Shown: positions 27,858 through 37,384 of the stretch, in pieces
Numbering within the stretch: position 1 is the first letter of the stretch
How the letters are laid out: every line of letters begins with the position of its first letter
NCBI GenBank assembly: GCA_910579185.1
Contig: CAJTTG010000009.1
Span: forward strand, 5,945-69,944
Reading direction: 5' to 3'
Source of the DNA: an uncultured Muribaculaceae bacterium
GTDB lineage: Bacteria; Bacteroidota; Bacteroidia; Bacteroidales; Muribaculaceae
DNA length: 64,000 nucleotides
Translations under genes and position numbers: made by a program
The notes under the pieces: model-generated
Database searches by the model: none
Told to the model about the DNA's origin: nothing
The model's input: only the letters and a program-made list of their open reading frames with translations

Positions 27858-28717
27858 AATACGGCCTGTATATGACTCTGTTCCGGATGCTTTCGTGGCT
27901 TCCGCTATGGGCGCTCTACGGCATCAGCTCCTTCCTGAAATTCATATTCAAAAACATAATCCACTACCGGCGCAACGTGATCCGCGAGAATCTCCACAGC
28001 TGCTATCCGGAGAAAACGGAGGCGGAACTGCTGGAGATCGAGGACAAATTCTACGGCCAGCTATGCGACAACATCGTCGAGACCGTCAAACTGCTCAACA
28101 TATCAGACAAGCAGATGAAACGCCGACTGAACGTCCGTGGCGCCGAACTTGTGGAGGCCGCCGCCGACCGCAACAGCCCCGTGATTCTCTACCTCGGCCA
28201 CTACTGCAATTGGGAGTGGGTTCCGGCCATCACGCTCTACTATGACCGGCCGAAGGTTTCGGCACAGTTATATAAACCGCTCCACGACAAGGCATTCGAC
28301 AGAGTGATGCTTCGCGTCCGTTCGCGTTTCCATTCGCTATCCATCGAAAAAGACCGCGCTTTCCGCGAGATGCTCCGGTTGCGCAACAATGTTGGATCAT
28401 TCATCACCGGCTTCATAGCCGACAACCGCACCAGTTGGCGCGAGACAAAATATCACACCATGTTCCTGCGCCACGACACGATGTTCTATCCCGGCGGCGA
28501 GGAAATAGGCCGACGCATCGACGCCACATTCCTCTACCTCGACATCTCGAAACCTCGGCGCGGACACTACGATCTGGAATTCAAACCGATAATACCCGAT
28601 GAAGGGGTTGAGGAATATCCCTACACGCGTAAATACTTTGAAATGCTGCAAGATACCATCGACCGCGATCCTGCCTACTGGCTATGGTCGCACCGCCGGT
28701 GGCCATCCAAGTCATGA
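27854..28717 (+). CDS. Lipid A biosynthesis acyltransferase (LpxL/HtrB family)
   Basis: 287 residues from ATG 27854, an ATGA overlap with waaA (ATG 27842 is also in frame). N-terminal hydrophobic helix (GLYMTLFRMLSWLPLWALYG), the HX4(D/E) catalytic motif in YLGHYCNWEWV (about residue 115), and GFIADNRTSWRETKYHTMFL...TMFYPGGEEIGRR later. It adds a secondary acyl chain to Kdo-lipid A. Coupled to waaA, consistent with substrate order. A 36-bp gap separates it from the KdsB-like gene. Confidence 0.92.
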   Translation: MKYGLYMTLFRMLSWLPLWALYGISSFLKFIFKNIIHYRRNVIRENLHSCYPEKTEAELLEIEDKFYGQLCDNIVETVKLLNISDKQMKRRLNVRGAELVEAAADRNSPVILYLGHYCNWEWVPAITLYYDRPKVSAQLYKPLHDKAFDRVMLRVRSRFHSLSIEKDRAFREMLRLRNNVGSFITGFIADNRTSWRETKYHTMFLRHDTMFYPGGEEIGRRIDATFLYLDISKPRRGHYDLEFKPIIPDEGVEEYPYTRKYFEMLQDTIDRDPAYWLWSHRRWPSKS

Positions 28718-28753
28718 ACAAACCAGAATAATAAACTAAAACGACATAACATC

Positions 28754-29479
28754 ATGAAAATCATCTGTGTGATTCCGGCACGCGCCGAATCAACCCGCTT
28801 TTTTGAGAAACCGCTGGCTCTGATCTGCGGCAAACCCATGATCCAGTGGGTTTGGGAACACTGCAAGGAAGTGGAAATGTTTGAAGAAGTCTACGTTGCC
28901 ACCGACAGCGACAAAATACGTTCCGCAGCCGAAGCATTCGGCGCGAAAGTGGTGATGACCCGTTCCGATCACGACACCGCCACCGAACGTCTTTATGAAG
29001 TGTCAACCCGGATCGAAGCCGACCTGTATGTGATGGTCAACGGCGACGAACCCCTGCTGACCAAGGAAGCCATTGTCCAGTGCGTGCCCGATGGTCTGAA
29101 ACCCGGCGATTTCTTCGTCTCGAACCTCATGACAGATTTCTCCAACCCCGTGGAGGTTGTCGATGCTACCAACCTGAAGATTGTCACAGCAGCCGACGAC
29201 CGCTGCCTCTTCATATCACGCAGCCCGATCCCCTACCCCAAGGGTGCGATGGACTACGTGTTCCACAAGTTTGTCGGCGTGGGTGCCTTCACTCGCAAAG
29301 CACTTGATTTCTACCACAACACACCGCGCGGACCTATCGAGAAGATCGAGGAAAACGACTCGTTCCGCTTCCTTGAGAACCATATGCCGATCTACTACTA
29401 CAACTGCCACTGCAAATCCCTTTCTGTGGACAACCGCAAGGATATAGACGGCGTTGAGGCATACCTGAAGAACCTCTGA
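28754..29479 (+). CDS. kdsB: KdsB-type CMP-Kdo synthetase (divergent)
   Basis: 241 residues. Opens IPARAESTRFFEKPLALICGKPMIQW, the nucleotide-binding signature of CMP-sugar cytidylyltransferases; VNGDEPLL is the second family motif. Later segments (GAMDYVFHKFVGVGAFTRKALDFYHNTPRGPIEKIEENDSF) deviate from classical KdsB (KHIGIYAYR...), so a related acidic 2-keto sugar (for example an amino- or deoxy-octulosonate) is an alternative substrate. Position between the Kdo transferase, a lipid A acyltransferase and glycosyltransferases favours CMP-Kdo. Cytoplasmic. Confidence 0.75.
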   Translation: MKIICVIPARAESTRFFEKPLALICGKPMIQWVWEHCKEVEMFEEVYVATDSDKIRSAAEAFGAKVVMTRSDHDTATERLYEVSTRIEADLYVMVNGDEPLLTKEAIVQCVPDGLKPGDFFVSNLMTDFSNPVEVVDATNLKIVTAADDRCLFISRSPIPYPKGAMDYVFHKFVGVGAFTRKALDFYHNTPRGPIEKIEENDSFRFLENHMPIYYYNCHCKSLSVDNRKDIDGVEAYLKNL

Positions 29480-29494
29480 TCCGACAACCCGGTT

Positions 29495-30517
29495 ATGAGC
29501 CGACGTAACAACCGACAGCCCCACGTGTTGATCCTGCGCTTTTCCGCGCTGGGCGACGTGGCCATGACTCTCCCTGTCATCTACAGCGTGGCACGTGCCT
29601 ATCCCGAGGCGCGTTTCACGGTTGCCACACGCGAGTTTTTCGCCAAACTGTTCATCAATCCGCCAGAAAATGTGGAGGTTCTTGGCCTCGACATGAAAAA
29701 CAAATACCGCGGACTGATGGGCTTGAGGCGGTTATGCCTGCGTCTGGCACAGATCAGACCGACAGCCGTGGCCGACCTCCACAACGTTGCACGCACATGG
29801 GTGATCGACACGTTTTTCCGGCTCAAGGGAGTGCGTACAGTCATGGTTGACAAGATGCGCTCATCACGCCGCCGCATGCTGCGCGACAAAGGGCAGCAGA
29901 AGTCTTTCGTTGATCGCTATGCCGAGGTATTCGCACGTCTGGGCTACCCGGCGGATCTTACTTTCCGCTCGGTATTTGCCGGAAACGGAGCTGTTCCACC
30001 GGTCGATGTGCGCCATCCGTCAGTCGGGATAGCACCTTTCGCGAGGTACTACAACAAGACTTATCCGCCGGAACGCATGCGCAAAGTGGCGGAGATACTC
30101 TGCCGGAAAGGAATCAACGTCTACCTGTTCGGAGCACGTGGCAAAGAGGCCGAGGAACTGCGTCAGTGGGCCGGCGAAATACGCGGCTGCGAATCAATGG
30201 CCGGCGAATTCACCTTGCCGGAAGAGATGGCCGCCATGTCGGCAATGGATCTGATGGTGTCGATGGACTCCGCCAACCAGCATCTCGCAGCCCTGACCGG
30301 CACAAAAGTGCTGACCATCTGGGGCAGCACGACACCGGCTTGCGGATTCACCGCATACGGAAATGCCGATTCCTCCTCTGCAATCTGTCTCGGACTCGAT
30401 TGCCAGCCATGCACCGTGGCCGGATCCCCCACATGTCCCCGTGGCCATCTCGACTGCATGTGCCTGATAGATCCTCAGAGCGTAGCCTCCAGAATAGAAT
30501 CAATGATCAAATCATGA
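29495..30517 (+). CDS. Glycosyltransferase family 9 (heptosyltransferase-like)
   Basis: 340 residues. GT9 opening HVLILRFSALGDVAMTLPVIY (about 9-30), IRPTAVADLHN, then VGIAPFARYYNKTYPPERM and LMVSMDSANQHLAALTGTKVLTIWGSTTPA, the conserved nucleotide-sugar-binding C-terminal region. Typical substrates are ADP-heptose or other core sugars. Bacteroidales cores vary, so the donor is not certain. It ends with ATGA overlap into the sulfatase-fold gene. Confidence 0.9.
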   Translation: MSRRNNRQPHVLILRFSALGDVAMTLPVIYSVARAYPEARFTVATREFFAKLFINPPENVEVLGLDMKNKYRGLMGLRRLCLRLAQIRPTAVADLHNVARTWVIDTFFRLKGVRTVMVDKMRSSRRRMLRDKGQQKSFVDRYAEVFARLGYPADLTFRSVFAGNGAVPPVDVRHPSVGIAPFARYYNKTYPPERMRKVAEILCRKGINVYLFGARGKEAEELRQWAGEIRGCESMAGEFTLPEEMAAMSAMDLMVSMDSANQHLAALTGTKVLTIWGSTTPACGFTAYGNADSSSAICLGLDCQPCTVAGSPTCPRGHLDCMCLIDPQSVASRIESMIKS

Positions 30518-32367
30518 CCGCACTGTCGTTCCTACTTTCAGCAGCCGGATACTGGCTATTCTGCGTCGCATGGTTCTCCATTGTCCAGAAGCCGATGTTC
30601 GGCCTTTATGACCATTGCTGTGCCACCAAACCAATCTCTTTGCGCGATATCGCAGCCATATATCGCCATGGCAACGTTTCCGACTGCATCATAGCATCCT
30701 ACCTGACAGCTATTCCACTCTTGATCGGAGCTATAGGATCAATGACCGCCATGACCGGAACAACAACGGCCATGACGATCTACAATGCCATCATATCGCT
30801 TGCAGCAGGACTTCTGGTCACGGCCGACACCGCGCTATACCGGTTCTGGAAATACAAGATCGACGCTTCCGTTTTTGTCTATCTGAAATCACTAAAAGGA
30901 GCCACTGCAAGCGTCTCCACCACCTACCTTGCGACCGGAATATGCGCATGGCTACTCACCTCAGCCACATTTTTCCTCGGAGCGCAGGCCACAGTGGCCG
31001 TCACAACCGGATTGCTCACATTCCCGGATGCGGCATTGCCATGGTGGGGCTATCCGGCAGTAGTGATCTCATTCTGCGTGGCTGTAGGAGTGCTGTTCAT
31101 GGTGATACGCGGTCTTGGTATCAGACCCAACAATCCCAGTATATGCTATTTCAGCAGTGATCCCTTCCTCAATCACTGGGCTCTGAATCCGGCCTACAAC
31201 ATGATCTACTCTCTTTCGGTCAAAGACGAGTTTGAAGGTAAATTCCGGACAATGACCGACGAGGAGGCCGCATCGGTCACCAGCCACCTGTTTCCGACAA
31301 AAGGAACTCCGCAATACCGGATTCTCAACAACACCCGTCCCGATATTATGCTCGTGATCTGGGAGAGTCTGAGCGCGGAATATTCCGGATTTTTCGGCGG
31401 TTCAAGTCCTTCGACGCCCAATCTTGACGCACTGGCCAGAGAGGGTGTTGCTTTCACCGACTGCACCGCAAGTGGTTTCCGAACCGACCGCGGCCTTGTG
31501 GCCGTACTCAGCGGCTATCCGGCCCAACCCACAACGAGTGTGATCCGCTACACTCGCAAACTTCCCAACCTGCCGGGACTTGCACGCTCACTGCGCGACG
31601 CCGGATATGAGACCACCGCTATCCATGGTGGCGATCTGGCGATCATGCACAAAAACGATTACTATCTCGCAAGCGGCCACAGCCGGCTTATAGCGCAAAA
31701 AGATATGCCATCGGGGCTCGACACGTGCAAATGGGGTATCCACGACGCGCCGGTAATGGATCTTACAGCCAAAGAGATAATCCGCCACCGCGCCGAAAGC
31801 GACGCGCCATGTTTCATCACCTTGCAGACACTAAGCTCCCACGAACCATTTGAAGTACCGCTTCGACAAAAAGAGGACGACGTTTGCAATTCATTCGCCT
31901 ACACAGACCACGCACTTGGCAACCTCGTGGATCAATTGAAGGCATCCGGAGTCTGGGACAATCTGCTTCTGATCGTTGTAGCCGATCATGGACTCAACCT
32001 GCCGAGACCCGTCGATAACCGCCGCACCCACGCCCATATTCCACTGGTGATGGCCGGTGGAGCGGTAAACGGTCCAAAACGTATCGATCTGCCTATAAGT
32101 CAGACCGACATTGCGGCAACGCTGCTTGGCCAGATGGATCTGCCTCACCACGATTTCCTCTTCAGCCGCGATGTCACTGCCGATACCTACACCACCCCAT
32201 CCGGCATCCACGCATTCCACAATGGGATGATGCTTGCCGACAGCGACGGCTACACCGTGGTTGACACCATGCTCGACAAAGTGACCGAGGGTGACGACAC
32301 CCCCCGTCGCCGCAACCAGATCGCCGCAACCCTCCAACAGCTCTACGCCGATCTGTCTCGCCGCTGA
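30514..32367 (+). CDS. LTA-synthase-type phospho-transferase (sulfatase fold), first
   Basis: 617 residues from ATG 30514 (ATGA overlap with GT9); the open frame continues upstream inside GT9 and is ignored. N-terminal five TM helices (about 1-215), then an ectodomain with DIMLVIWESLSAEYSG (metal-binding), GFRTDRGLVAVLSGYP (nucleophile Thr), HGGDLAIMHKNDYY, TLSSHEPFEVP and VVADHG. Such enzymes transfer phosphoglycerol or phosphoethanolamine to envelope glycans in the periplasm. One of two in the cluster. Followed by a terminator. Confidence 0.9.
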   Translation: MTALSFLLSAAGYWLFCVAWFSIVQKPMFGLYDHCCATKPISLRDIAAIYRHGNVSDCIIASYLTAIPLLIGAIGSMTAMTGTTTAMTIYNAIISLAAGLLVTADTALYRFWKYKIDASVFVYLKSLKGATASVSTTYLATGICAWLLTSATFFLGAQATVAVTTGLLTFPDAALPWWGYPAVVISFCVAVGVLFMVIRGLGIRPNNPSICYFSSDPFLNHWALNPAYNMIYSLSVKDEFEGKFRTMTDEEAASVTSHLFPTKGTPQYRILNNTRPDIMLVIWESLSAEYSGFFGGSSPSTPNLDALAREGVAFTDCTASGFRTDRGLVAVLSGYPAQPTTSVIRYTRKLPNLPGLARSLRDAGYETTAIHGGDLAIMHKNDYYLASGHSRLIAQKDMPSGLDTCKWGIHDAPVMDLTAKEIIRHRAESDAPCFITLQTLSSHEPFEVPLRQKEDDVCNSFAYTDHALGNLVDQLKASGVWDNLLLIVVADHGLNLPRPVDNRRTHAHIPLVMAGGAVNGPKRIDLPISQTDIAATLLGQMDLPHHDFLFSRDVTADTYTTPSGIHAFHNGMMLADSDGYTVVDTMLDKVTEGDDTPRRRNQIAATLQQLYADLSRR

Positions 32368-32388
32368 CCATCCCGGAAGCATTTGAAA

Positions 32389-32429
32389 AGAGGGCACATT
32401 CTTCAAAAAAAATGCACCCTCTCTTTTTG
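32389..32429 (+). terminator. Intrinsic terminator after the first LTA-synthase-like gene
   Basis: Arms AGAGGGCACATT and AATGCACCCTCT (with two internal mismatches) around a short A-rich loop, followed by CTTTTTG. Confidence 0.75.
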
Positions 32430-32442
32430 TCTTAAGAAAATT

Positions 32443-32844
32443 TTAATGAGTTAATTGAATAGAGATTTGATGGATTTTATTGCTGAGTTCGGCAAGCGAA
32501 TCGGACAATCGTTTTAATTCATTTTGAGTAAAGACCGCAGGCTTCCCATTAACCGGTGTGTGGTTAATCCTCTGATACAACCAAGTACGATCTTTATCAA
32601 AGTAACGTTTTGCAATATACGAAAGATTTAATGCCGGAGAGATTTCACCAAGCATCCCTTTGACATCAACATCCGGACGTTTGCGCTTATTTATCATCTC
32701 CACAAGATATTGACCGGCCTCACGTTTCTGTTCTTCTGTCAGATCCATTGCAAAAGCAAGATCCATCATTCTGTCGGCTTCCTGACCATTTAAATCAGCC
32801 TGTCCGACTACGGAATCAAGTATTTTTTTTAGTTCGCGAGTCAT
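32443..32844 (-). CDS. DUF5053 family protein
   Basis: 133 residues. The sequence (LTEEQKREAGQYLVEMINKRKRPDVDV..., ALNLSYIAKRYFDKDRTWLYQRINHTPVNGKPAVFTQNEL) fits DUF5053, small proteins found in Bacteroidales, with a segment resembling a helix-turn-helix around SYIAKRYFDKDRTWLYQRIN. Function unknown, may be DNA binding. It runs against the flanking glycan genes and splits the cluster. Confidence 0.7.
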   Translation of the reverse strand: MTRELKKILDSVVGQADLNGQEADRMMDLAFAMDLTEEQKREAGQYLVEMINKRKRPDVDVKGMLGEISPALNLSYIAKRYFDKDRTWLYQRINHTPVNGKPAVFTQNELKRLSDSLAELSNKIHQISIQLTH

Positions 32845-32903
32845 ATATCGGTTTTGTTTTCGTCATAAAAAGTCTTAAGCAAGAAAAAGATCATTGAAAG
32901 GCA

Positions 32904-32924
32904 GGTCTCCGATTACCGGAGACC
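32904..32924. terminator. Strong hairpin between DUF5053 and small ORF
   Basis: Perfect 8-bp arms GGTCTCCG / CGGAGACC with a 5-nt loop. On the minus strand it lies just after the small gene's stop, but no immediate T-run follows, so it could be a processing or attenuation element and not a full terminator. Confidence 0.45.
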
Positions 32925-32932
32925 TTAGACGT

Positions 32933-33106
32933 TCACTTCTCCAACAATAAACTTGCGGCATACTCTTTAATCAGAGCCTCCACGATTGTCAGGAAGTCCG
33001 ACTCAGTAATCCACCCCTCGGAAAGGAGTTTCTTCTCATGTCGGAGATAGAATCTCAGTTCGTTGAGAATTTCTATCCGGTCATTTAAACCTTTCAATGA
33101 ACTCAT
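32933..33106 (-). CDS. Small protein of unknown function
   Basis: 57 residues from ATG 33106 (MSSLKGLNDRIEILNELRFYLRHEKKLLSEGWITESDF); an in-frame ATG at 33205 gives 90 residues but its extra N-terminus shows no protein-like pattern. Predicted mostly alpha-helical and charged. It is upstream of DUF5053 on the same strand (88-bp gap containing a hairpin) and may form a two-gene unit with it. No family recognised. Confidence 0.5.
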   Translation of the reverse strand: MSSLKGLNDRIEILNELRFYLRHEKKLLSEGWITESDFLTIVEALIKEYAASLLLEK

Positions 33107-33294
33107 TGTCTTTCTTAAGACAATGCAAAAATAATAATCTTTTGATGATTGCGCAAATTTCCCACTAAAAAAATAATCATTTGCTGATCTTACGTCAGAA
33201 TTCACTTTAATTCACCTAACTTTATGAGGCCCAAATAAAATGAGACATAATGCACGAAAGCGCAGAAAAGCACGGGAGTTAGGAGAAAAATGAT

Positions 33295-33302
33295 TAATTT
33301 TG
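33295..33302 (+). promoter_or_regulatory. -7 box for the galactofuranosyltransferase-like gene; leaderless candidate
   Basis: TAATTTTG, ending just 6 nt before the ATG at 33309. Transcription would begin at or within a few bases of the start codon. Confidence 0.6.
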
Positions 33303-33308
33303 CGGTAG

Positions 33309-34340
33309 ATGAAAAGATTTGTCTTCATATCGCGAAACTACAAGCATCCGGGCTGTGGCGGCGGACGCGCCAGAACCGACATCGAGATGGTTATGGAGCG
33401 GATGGGCTACGAGAATATCGGACTGCGCCGCACCACCTCGGGCAACGGAATAGTGCATTCACTGCGCAACCTGTGGAGCACCCTTCATGCCATTGGCAAG
33501 ATGCGAAAGGGAGATGTTGTAGTGATCCAATATCAGATGAAGATGTATGGCCGCATCTGCCGTGCCGCCCACCGCCGAGGAGCAAAGGTGATCTGCCTTA
33601 TCCATGATCTTGATTCCTGGCGCGACAAGAAGCTGACGCCCGAACAGGAGATGCCGCTGCTCAACATGGCCGACGTACTGCTGACCCACAATCACGCTAT
33701 GCGCCGATGGCTCACCGAACATGGCTGCACCACTCCTATGGTGGACTATGAGATAATGGATTATCTTCATGGCACTTCATCCCCGGCTCATCCGATACCC
33801 TCCGACGGCAAGTTCTCGCTCTTTTTCGTAGGCAATCTTTCATCCGGGCTCAATGACTGGATCTACCAGCTGGCCGCAGCAATGCCACAGCGCGATATCT
33901 ACCTCTATGGATCGGAATTCGATGCCGAACGTGCTGCCGGACTGAGCAATATCCACAATATGGGGGAACGCCCAGACACGGAGATCATAGCCTCGCATCA
34001 CGGCGATTTCGGCATTTCGTGGTATGGCCTGTCGCTCGACGAAGGTATAGGCAAGGTAGGCGAATACATGGCCATCAACAATCCGCATAAAGTTGGATTG
34101 TACCTGCGCTGCAACTCCCCCGTCGTTGTGTGGTCGAGAGCCGGTCGCGCCGAGTTCGTGCTCCGCGAGGGTGTGGGGATTGCAACAGACAGCCTTCGAG
34201 ACCTCGACAAGGCTCTCGATGCCATAACCCCAACCGAATATTCCCGGCTGACCAAAAATGTGGAACGCGTGAACCACAACCTCAAATCGGGTCATTACCT
34301 GCATCGTGCCATGGCACAAGCCATCAAGATAATGAACTGA
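33309..34340 (+). CDS. Glycosyltransferase, beta-1,6-galactofuranosyltransferase-like
   Basis: 343 residues. Opening VFISRNYKHPGCGGGRARTDIEMVMERMGY, then GDVVVIQYQMKMYGRICRAAHRRGAKVICLIHDLDSWRDK and FSLFFVGNLSSGLNDWIYQL match galactofuranosyltransferases of Bacteroidales and lactic acid bacteria. It probably adds a galactofuranose residue to the LOS core from UDP-Galf; that substrate is inferred from the family. UDP-galactopyranose mutase is not in the window. A 46-bp gap precedes the GT2 gene. Confidence 0.8.
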   Translation: MKRFVFISRNYKHPGCGGGRARTDIEMVMERMGYENIGLRRTTSGNGIVHSLRNLWSTLHAIGKMRKGDVVVIQYQMKMYGRICRAAHRRGAKVICLIHDLDSWRDKKLTPEQEMPLLNMADVLLTHNHAMRRWLTEHGCTTPMVDYEIMDYLHGTSSPAHPIPSDGKFSLFFVGNLSSGLNDWIYQLAAAMPQRDIYLYGSEFDAERAAGLSNIHNMGERPDTEIIASHHGDFGISWYGLSLDEGIGKVGEYMAINNPHKVGLYLRCNSPVVVWSRAGRAEFVLREGVGIATDSLRDLDKALDAITPTEYSRLTKNVERVNHNLKSGHYLHRAMAQAIKIMN

Positions 34341-34386
34341 TTCAAAACTTATTTCAAAATGTTAACGCAGAATCATAAAACAAGAT

Positions 34387-35340
34387 ATGAACAACCAATC
34401 AGACAACACCGCACCGCTCTTCTCCATCTTCATCCCGACATGGAACAATCTGCCCTACCTGAAGATCTGCGTTGAGAGTATAGAACGAAACTCGACATTT
34501 CCCCACGAGATTCTGATCCACGTCAACGATGGTTCGGACGGGACTTTGGAATGGGTGCGTGAACATGGCTACAAACATACCCATTCGAAGGAGAACATCG
34601 GTGTGTGCTGGGCCATGAACGGGCTGCGTCCGCTTATGACCACAGACTATGTCACCTACATCAACGACGACATGTATGTGCTCCCCGGTTGGGACAAAGC
34701 TCTCCATGACGAGATCATCCGTATGCCTGACAAGATGTGGTATCTTGGATCAACACTGATAGAGCCAAAGGCAAGAATGCGCCACTATTCAAGCCTTGAT
34801 TTCGGCCTGACACCAGAGACATTCCGCGAACAGGAATTGCTCGACACCTACCAGTCGCTCATCCCCGAGGACTGGACAGGCGCACTGTTCCCCCCGACCG
34901 TCGTACACCGCGATCTATGGGATCTTGTCGGAGGCTACAGCATAGAGTTCTCCCCCGGCATGGGCTCAGACCCCGACTTCAATGCAAAGCTCTGGATGGC
35001 CGGCGTGCGCACCTTCAAGGGTGTTGGCCACAGCATGGTCTACCACTTCAAGAACGTATCAGTGAACCGCATCGTAAAAAATGACGGTCCGGTACAATTC
35101 CTGCGCAAATGGGGCATCACGATCCGTGCGTTCTACCAGCAGATCCTGCGCTTTGACCATCCATGGAATCCGGATGAAGAGCTTGACATGAAGGCGATCA
35201 AGGTTGAACGGATGCGCAGCGCCGGAAAGAAGGTGCTGAAAATGTTCGCCACCCCTGCCGCGACCCAGTTATGGGATTTCCCCGGAGAAGCCCCGACAAT
35301 GCTGCCTACCCAACATGACAACAAAAATGACAACAAATAA
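34387..35340 (+). CDS. Glycosyltransferase family 2
   Basis: 317 residues. GT-A fold: FSIFIPTWNNLPYLKICVESIERNS, ILIHVNDGSDGT (nucleotide binding), YVTYINDDMYVLPGWD (DxD-like metal site), VHRDLWDLVGGYS. The C-terminal 60 residues are charged. Transfers a sugar onto a growing envelope glycan on the cytoplasmic side. Overlaps the next gene by 26 nt. Confidence 0.9.
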   Translation: MNNQSDNTAPLFSIFIPTWNNLPYLKICVESIERNSTFPHEILIHVNDGSDGTLEWVREHGYKHTHSKENIGVCWAMNGLRPLMTTDYVTYINDDMYVLPGWDKALHDEIIRMPDKMWYLGSTLIEPKARMRHYSSLDFGLTPETFREQELLDTYQSLIPEDWTGALFPPTVVHRDLWDLVGGYSIEFSPGMGSDPDFNAKLWMAGVRTFKGVGHSMVYHFKNVSVNRIVKNDGPVQFLRKWGITIRAFYQQILRFDHPWNPDEELDMKAIKVERMRSAGKKVLKMFATPAATQLWDFPGEAPTMLPTQHDNKNDNK

Positions 35341-37384
35341 CAACGCCTCCACATCCTTTGCCGGCCGGATATTCAACGCATTCCGGAGATCGACACTCTG
35401 CTCGGTGCTGATCAATTTGGTGTGGGTCTACCTACTGTATGAAGTGTGCCGTCTGGTCTTTCTCTGGGTCAACTGGGGATCTCTGGGCGAGACAATGACA
35501 TGGAGTGTTTTCCTCTCGGCTCTCAGTGGGGGCTGGCGGTTTGATTCCTCGGCAATTTTCTATACCAACAGCCTCTACATACTTCTCGCACTACTTCCAC
35601 TCCACATCAAGGAGGGACGCCGCGGCTACCGCGCTGTGCTGAAATGGCTTTACGTTGGGATCAACGCCCTCTGCCTGCTGATCAATCTGGCCGACACGGT
35701 GTTTTTTGAATTCCGCGGCCACCGCACCACGTCGGCGATATTCCGCGAGTTCGGCAACGAGAGCAATCTCGGGTCGATAGTGGGTACAGAAACACTCAGC
35801 CATTGGTATTTAGTGGTTCTATTCGCGGTCATGGTCTATCTACTGATCAAGCTATACCGACAGCCGGCAGGATGTAGATATAGTGGCGGACGCGCCATGG
35901 CGCAGTCTCCACATGACGGTGAGGCCGAAACTCCACGCAAACCCTTGTGGCGATATTATGCAGTAGGAATAGTTATTCTTGCCATCATGGGTCTGGCAGC
36001 TGTCTGCGGCATGCGCGGCAACATCTTCTTCCTGTCGGCAACACGTCCGATATCGGTCAATTACGCCTTCCGTTATGTAGACCAGCCTATCCAGACCGGC
36101 CTTGTACTGAACACCCCGTTCTCCATGATCCGCACCATAGGCCAGAACGCAATGGAAACGCCCGAATACTACACCCAGGCCGAACTTGACGCAATATACA
36201 CCCCTGTCCACACGCCTCAACCGGGAATAGAGAAGCGGCGCAAAAACGTCGTAATCCTGATGGTGGAGAGCTTCGCCCAGGAGTTCATCGGAGGCCTCAA
36301 CAAGGATCTTGACGGCGGCACCTACAAGGGCTACACTCCCTATACCGACGCGATGCTGGATTCCTGCATGTACTTCGAGACAATGCTGTGCAACACCTAT
36401 TTCAGCATCGACGCACCGCCATCGGTACTGGCGTCGATTCCACGTTTCGAACGCTCATTCGTAGTGTCGCCCCATTCACTCAACCATATCAACTCGATTG
36501 CAAGCGAACTGAAAAACGAGGGCTATACCTCGGCTTTCTTCCACGGCGCGGACAATGAATCGCTTGGCTTCCACGCCTTCACCCGTCAGGCCGGCTTCGA
36601 ACGCTACTATGGACAGGACGAGTTCTATGCCGATCCACGCTTCGGTGGCAAGGCGGAATTCGACGGCACATGGGGAGTCTGGGACGAACCGTTCCTGCAA
36701 TTCTTCTGCGCGACACTGACTGAGCTGCCACAGCCATTCGTGGCGGCGGTGTTCACCCTGTCGTCGCATCATCCGTTCAAGATTCCGGCCAAATATGCCG
36801 ACCGATTCAAGGATGAAGGCCTGTTCGAACTCCATAAATGTATCCGCTACACAGATTATTCGATCCATCAATTCTTTGAATCGGCACGTAAGCAGCCATG
36901 GTTCGACAACACGATCTTTGTCCTGACAGCCGACCATACCAGTGCCAAACGCACCCATGCTGAATACAAGACCACGATGGGCGACTACCGCGTTCCAATC
37001 CTGATCTATGACCCGAGCGGCGAATTGCCACGTGGTCAGCAGCCGGGAATCGCCCAACAGATCGACATCATGCCGACTCTGCTCAACTATCTCGGCTACG
37101 ACCGTCCATACGTTGCATTCGGCAAAGATCTGCTCAACACACCGGCAGAAGATAGCTGGGCTTTTGCAGCCAATTCCATCCCCACATACGTCAAAGGGGA
37201 CTATGTAATGACATTCGACGGATCAGAACCTGTCAGCCTATTCAACTACCGGGAGGATCCACTTGAGAACAACAACCTCGTAGGCAAAGGATTGCCGCAG
37301 GAAGCCGAAATGCTCCGCGAGGTGAAAGCTATAGTCCAGTCCTACCTGACACGAATGAACAACGATCAACTGACGGCAAGATGA
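35315..37384 (+). CDS. LTA-synthase-type phospho-transferase (sulfatase fold), second
   Basis: 689 residues; starts at ATG 35315 or the in-frame ATG 35327. Five TM helices (about 20-235), a linker, then the ectodomain: NVVILMVESFAQEF (metal), NTYFSIDAPPSVLASIP (nucleophile is Ser of SID, a substitution common in Bacteroidota members), FFHGADNESLGF, TLSSHHPFKIP, VLTADHTS. Probably phosphoglycerol/phosphoethanolamine transferase acting on the periplasmic side. The coding region carries a dispersed palindromic repeat (35887-35907) in frame between two TM helices. Overlaps GT4 by ATGA. Confidence 0.9.
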   Translation: MTTKMTTNNNASTSFAGRIFNAFRRSTLCSVLINLVWVYLLYEVCRLVFLWVNWGSLGETMTWSVFLSALSGGWRFDSSAIFYTNSLYILLALLPLHIKEGRRGYRAVLKWLYVGINALCLLINLADTVFFEFRGHRTTSAIFREFGNESNLGSIVGTETLSHWYLVVLFAVMVYLLIKLYRQPAGCRYSGGRAMAQSPHDGEAETPRKPLWRYYAVGIVILAIMGLAAVCGMRGNIFFLSATRPISVNYAFRYVDQPIQTGLVLNTPFSMIRTIGQNAMETPEYYTQAELDAIYTPVHTPQPGIEKRRKNVVILMVESFAQEFIGGLNKDLDGGTYKGYTPYTDAMLDSCMYFETMLCNTYFSIDAPPSVLASIPRFERSFVVSPHSLNHINSIASELKNEGYTSAFFHGADNESLGFHAFTRQAGFERYYGQDEFYADPRFGGKAEFDGTWGVWDEPFLQFFCATLTELPQPFVAAVFTLSSHHPFKIPAKYADRFKDEGLFELHKCIRYTDYSIHQFFESARKQPWFDNTIFVLTADHTSAKRTHAEYKTTMGDYRVPILIYDPSGELPRGQQPGIAQQIDIMPTLLNYLGYDRPYVAFGKDLLNTPAEDSWAFAANSIPTYVKGDYVMTFDGSEPVSLFNYREDPLENNNLVGKGLPQEAEMLREVKAIVQSYLTRMNNDQLTAR
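35887..35907. repeat. Palindromic dispersed repeat inside a coding region
   Basis: A 21-bp stretch identical to one at 38741-38761; its core GCGCCATGGCGC is a perfect palindrome. Here it is translated as GGRAMAQS in the loop before the final TM segment of the LTA-synthase-like protein, keeping the frame. Confidence 0.7.
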
